Of a DNA stretch of 64,000 nucleotides, positions 61,983-64,000 are shown one piece after another. Source of the stretch: an uncultured Ignavibacteriota bacterium (GTDB lineage: Bacteria; Bacteroidota; Ignavibacteria; UBA10030; UBA8401). The notes beneath the pieces were generated by a model. That model searched no databases, had not been told where the DNA came from, and saw nothing but the letters and a program-made list of their open reading frames with translations. The position numbers and the translations under genes were made by a program. The stretch spans positions 62,001 through 126,000 of the forward strand of contig CAIOTF010000015.1 in the NCBI GenBank assembly GCA_903861125.1. Reading direction: 5' to 3'. Numbering within the stretch: position 1 is the stretch's first letter; each line of letters opens with the position of its first letter.

Positions 61983-62621
61983 TTATTTTCCAGAACGGTC
62001 CAGAACTTCGCCTTTGCAGATCCATACTTTAACGCCTATTTTTCCATAGATCGTTGCGGCTTCTGCGTGAGCGTAATCGATATCGGCACGCAAAGTATGA
62101 AGCGGAATACGTCCTTCTTTGTATTGCTCTGTGCGTGCAATTTCTGCGCCGCCTAAACGACCGCCGCATTTCACGCGAATCCCTTCAGCTCCCATTCTCA
62201 TTGCCGCCGTAATAGCCTGTTTCATTGCACGGCGAAATGCTATGCGTCCTTCAAGCTGAGCTGCAATATTTTCCGCAACCAGTTGAGCATCAAGCTCCGG
62301 ACGCTTTACTTCGCTGATAAGGATTTTTACTTCTTTGTTTGTTACTTTTTTCAGTTCTTCTTCAAGCTGTCCGATCTCTTTTCCGCTCTTTCCGATCACT
62401 ACACCGGGACGCGATGTATTGATGGTGATGCGGGCATTTTTCGGCGTACGTTCGATCAGTATTTTAGAAACACCAGCTTTTTTCAGACGGTTTCGAAGGT
62501 AGTTCCGAACCATCATATCTTCTTGAAGTTTCCCGGCGTAATTTTTTTCGTCGTACCAATTAGAATCCCAACCCTTGATGATGCCTAAACGAAAACCGAC
62601 CGGATTAATTTTTTGTCCCAA
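61983..62621 (-). CDS. rpsC: 30S ribosomal protein S3
   Basis: A 212-residue S3 at the mRNA entry channel. The KH domain signature is [19 protein letters not shown]; the N-terminus [14 protein letters not shown] and the C-terminal [20 protein letters not shown] and [10 protein letters not shown] are diagnostic. Confidence 0.98.
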   Translation of the reverse strand: MGQKINPVGFRLGIIKGWDSNWYDEKNYAGKLQEDMMVRNYLRNRLKKAGVSKILIERTPKNARITINTSRPGVVIGKSGKEIGQLEEELKKVTNKEVKILISEVKRPELDAQLVAENIAAQLEGRIAFRRAMKQAITAAMRMGAEGIRVKCGGRLGGAEIARTEQYKEGRIPLHTLRADIDYAHAEAATIYGKIGVKVWICKGEVLDRSGK

Positions 62622-62641
62622 AGTAACTCCTCAACTGAAAA

Positions 62642-62998
62642 TTATTTTTTTTTGGATGTACGTTTATCGACAATAATTGTTAAATGATGCGAACGTTTTA
62701 AGATTTTGTATGCCCGGCCCATCGGCGCGGGAAGGATACGTTTCATTGAAGCTCCCCCGTTCACAAATACTTCCTTCACAATAAGTTCGTCCGTGCTGAT
62801 TCCCGTATTCGCATCTTTGTTCTGAAAATTTGAAACCGCTGAACGAAGAACTTTTTCTGCGGATTTAGCTGCATGTTTCGGCTGGAAATGAAGGATATTC
62901 ATTGCTTCACCGACCGACCTGCCACGGATCAAATCAATAACTATGCGCATCTTGCGCGGTGACGTTCCTACAAATCGTTGTAATGCTCTTGCTTCCAT
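62642..62998 (-). CDS. rplV: 50S ribosomal protein L22
   Basis: A 118-residue L22 from ATG 62998 (MEARALQRFVGTSPRKMRI), behind GGAG; the TTG of the ORF track is five codons upstream. L22 reaches the exit tunnel through the beta-hairpin region GGASMKRILPAPMGRAYKIL. The length is normal. Confidence 0.97.
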   Translation of the reverse strand: MEARALQRFVGTSPRKMRIVIDLIRGRSVGEAMNILHFQPKHAAKSAEKVLRSAVSNFQNKDANTGISTDELIVKEVFVNGGASMKRILPAPMGRAYKILKRSHHLTIIVDKRTSKKK

Positions 62999-63022
62999 GA
63001 TACTAGACTCCAATTAGAATGA

Positions 63023-63301
63023 TTACGCCGCTGCTTCGGTTTTCAAACCAGGATGCCCGCGGAAAATACGTGTCGGTGCAAATTCCCCGAGCTTATGACC
63101 TACCATTGCTTCCTGCACATACACAGGGATGAATTTATTGCCGTTGTGCACAGCAAATGTATGCCCAACAAATTCAGGAGAAATGGTGCAGGCTCGCGCC
63201 CACGTTTTAATCACTTGCTTTTTGTTTGACTTATTGAGCGTCTCGACTTTTTTCAGAAGACGCAAATCAATGTATGGACCTTTTTTGAGTGAACGACTCA
63301 T
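63023..63301 (-). CDS. rpsS: 30S ribosomal protein S19
   Basis: A 92-residue S19 of the small-subunit head. It opens [16 protein letters not shown] and keeps [29 protein letters not shown] and [12 protein letters not shown]. Confidence 0.98.
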   Translation of the reverse strand: MSRSLKKGPYIDLRLLKKVETLNKSNKKQVIKTWARACTISPEFVGHTFAVHNGNKFIPVYVQEAMVGHKLGEFAPTRIFRGHPGLKTEAAA

Positions 63302-63314
63302 AATACTCTCTTGA

Positions 63315-64000
63315 TTACTTACGACGCTTTACGATATATTGACTTGATTGTTTTTTGTGCTTGCGTGTCTTCAATCCTTTTGCTTTTTGGCCCCACGGAC
63401 TAACCGGATGACCGCCACCTGACGTTTTTCCTTCACCACCGCCCATCGGATGATCCACAGGATTCATGGCAACACCGCGAACATATGGACGAATTCCAAA
63501 CCAGCGTGAACGTCCTGCTTTACCAAAACTGATATTTTCGTGATCCAAATTTCCAATTTGACCGATCGTAGCATAGCATTCCGCAAGAACATTGCGTGCT
63601 TCACCGGAAGGGAATTTCAATAGAACAAAACGACCTTCTTTTGCCTGCACTGTTGCAAAATTTCCAGCCCCGCGTGCAACCTGTCCGCCTTTACCGGGAC
63701 GAAGTTCAATATTATGCACCTGTGTGTTTACAGGAATCGCTTTCAACGGAAGAGCATTGCCAACAAGAATATCTGCAGTTTCGCTCGCAATAATCTTCGT
63801 CCCAACTTTCAACCCTTGTGGTGCAATAATATATCGTTTATCGCCATTGACATAATGTATCAACGCAATATATGCTGAACGGTTCGGATCATACTCGATG
63901 GAAAAAACCGTTCCTTCGATGTTGTGGTTATCGCGTTTGAAATCAATCAAACGGTAACGTCGCTTATGACCGCCGCCGCGATGACGCGAAGTAACCCGTC
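63315..64000 (-). CDS. rplB: 50S ribosomal protein L2, C-terminal part (5' end off the window)
   Basis: L2 is required for subunit joining and peptidyl-transfer. The frame stays open to the window edge, reading [22 protein letters not shown] just before the internal start of the ORF track, so the true start lies outside. The visible 228 residues include the C-terminal [19 protein letters not shown] with the conserved histidine and end normally. Roughly the first 45 residues are missing. Confidence 0.98.
   Translation of the reverse strand, partial: RVTSRHRGGGHKRRYRLIDFKRDNHNIEGTVFSIEYDPNRSAYIALIHYVNGDKRYIIAPQGLKVGTKIIASETADILVGNALPLKAIPVNTQVHNIELRPGKGGQVARGAGNFATVQAKEGRFVLLKFPSGEARNVLAECYATIGQIGNLDHENISFGKAGRSRWFGIRPYVRGVAMNPVDHPMGGGEGKTSGGGHPVSPWGQKAKGLKTRKHKKQSSQYIVKRRK

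Overview
The window reads as a contiguous piece of chromosome from a Gram-negative bacterium of the Bacteroidota/Chlorobiota/Ignavibacteriota group, most likely an Ignavibacteria-like lineage. Supporting signs are a type IX secretion C-terminal sorting domain on a secreted protein, a PorV/PorQ-family outer-membrane protein, TonB-dependent receptors with N-terminal carboxypeptidase-regulatory-like domains, a GWxTD-like lipoprotein, and a moderate GC content. Many genes have ordinary Shine-Dalgarno sites (AGGAG, GGAGG), unlike most Bacteroidia. The lineage is an inference from gene content; no rRNA is present. There is no insertion sequence, prophage, CRISPR array or rRNA operon, so this is mostly core genome with lineage-specific surface and signalling genes.

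Layout. 1-5.3 kb (+): the 3' part of ligA, a GT9/DUF6913-like protein, a STAS anti-sigma-factor antagonist, a sodium:solute symporter, a DUF4199 membrane protein and murA. 5.3-7.2 kb (-): an inositol-monophosphatase-family enzyme translationally coupled to a receiver-histidine kinase. 7.3-11.1 kb (+): a group II PLP decarboxylase and a TonB-dependent receptor. 11.1-13.9 kb (-): an NtrB/NtrC-type two-component pair. 14-15.3 kb (+): a GT39-type membrane glycosyltransferase. 15.4-19 kb (-): a YgiD-type dioxygenase, DUF6069 and a small ferredoxin-fold protein, then a marR - small ORF - yceI - yceI group whose promoter carries an operator-like palindrome. 19-32.2 kb (-): a long run holding an M28 peptidase, a HIT protein, a 30-codon membrane peptide, recD2, a GT9 glycosyltransferase, a GWxTD-like lipoprotein, a multi-TM metallopeptidase, pyrimidine-nucleoside phosphorylase, a Nudix hydrolase, an MscS channel, pyrE and a TPR protein. 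Many of these genes overlap or abut.

32.6-44.6 kb (-): a beta-propeller protein and, beyond a strong terminator, a five-gene cell-surface operon: DUF4397 lipoprotein, TonB-dependent receptor, a 1243-residue CHRD-containing secreted protein, a PorV-like protein and a T9SS-sorted protein. 45-47.4 kb (+): a CI-like HTH regulator, then a LytS-type kinase and a LytTR response regulator. 47.5-50.3 kb (-): a serine-type aminotransferase and serA, separated by an attenuator-like hairpin. 50.3-64 kb (-): engB and a nearly complete fused S10-spc-alpha ribosomal operon, from rplB (cut by the window edge) to rplQ. Its notable features are a tRNA-Gln(TTG) gene between rplR and rpsE, no adk between secY and map, and a 26-bp perfect palindrome after rplQ.

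The parts most worth follow-up are the surface/T9SS operon, the metallopeptidase-GWxTD-glycosyltransferase-recD2 run, two unlisted small ORFs with good ribosome-binding sites, and the tRNA-Gln inside the ribosomal operon, next to a short tandem copy of its 5' end.
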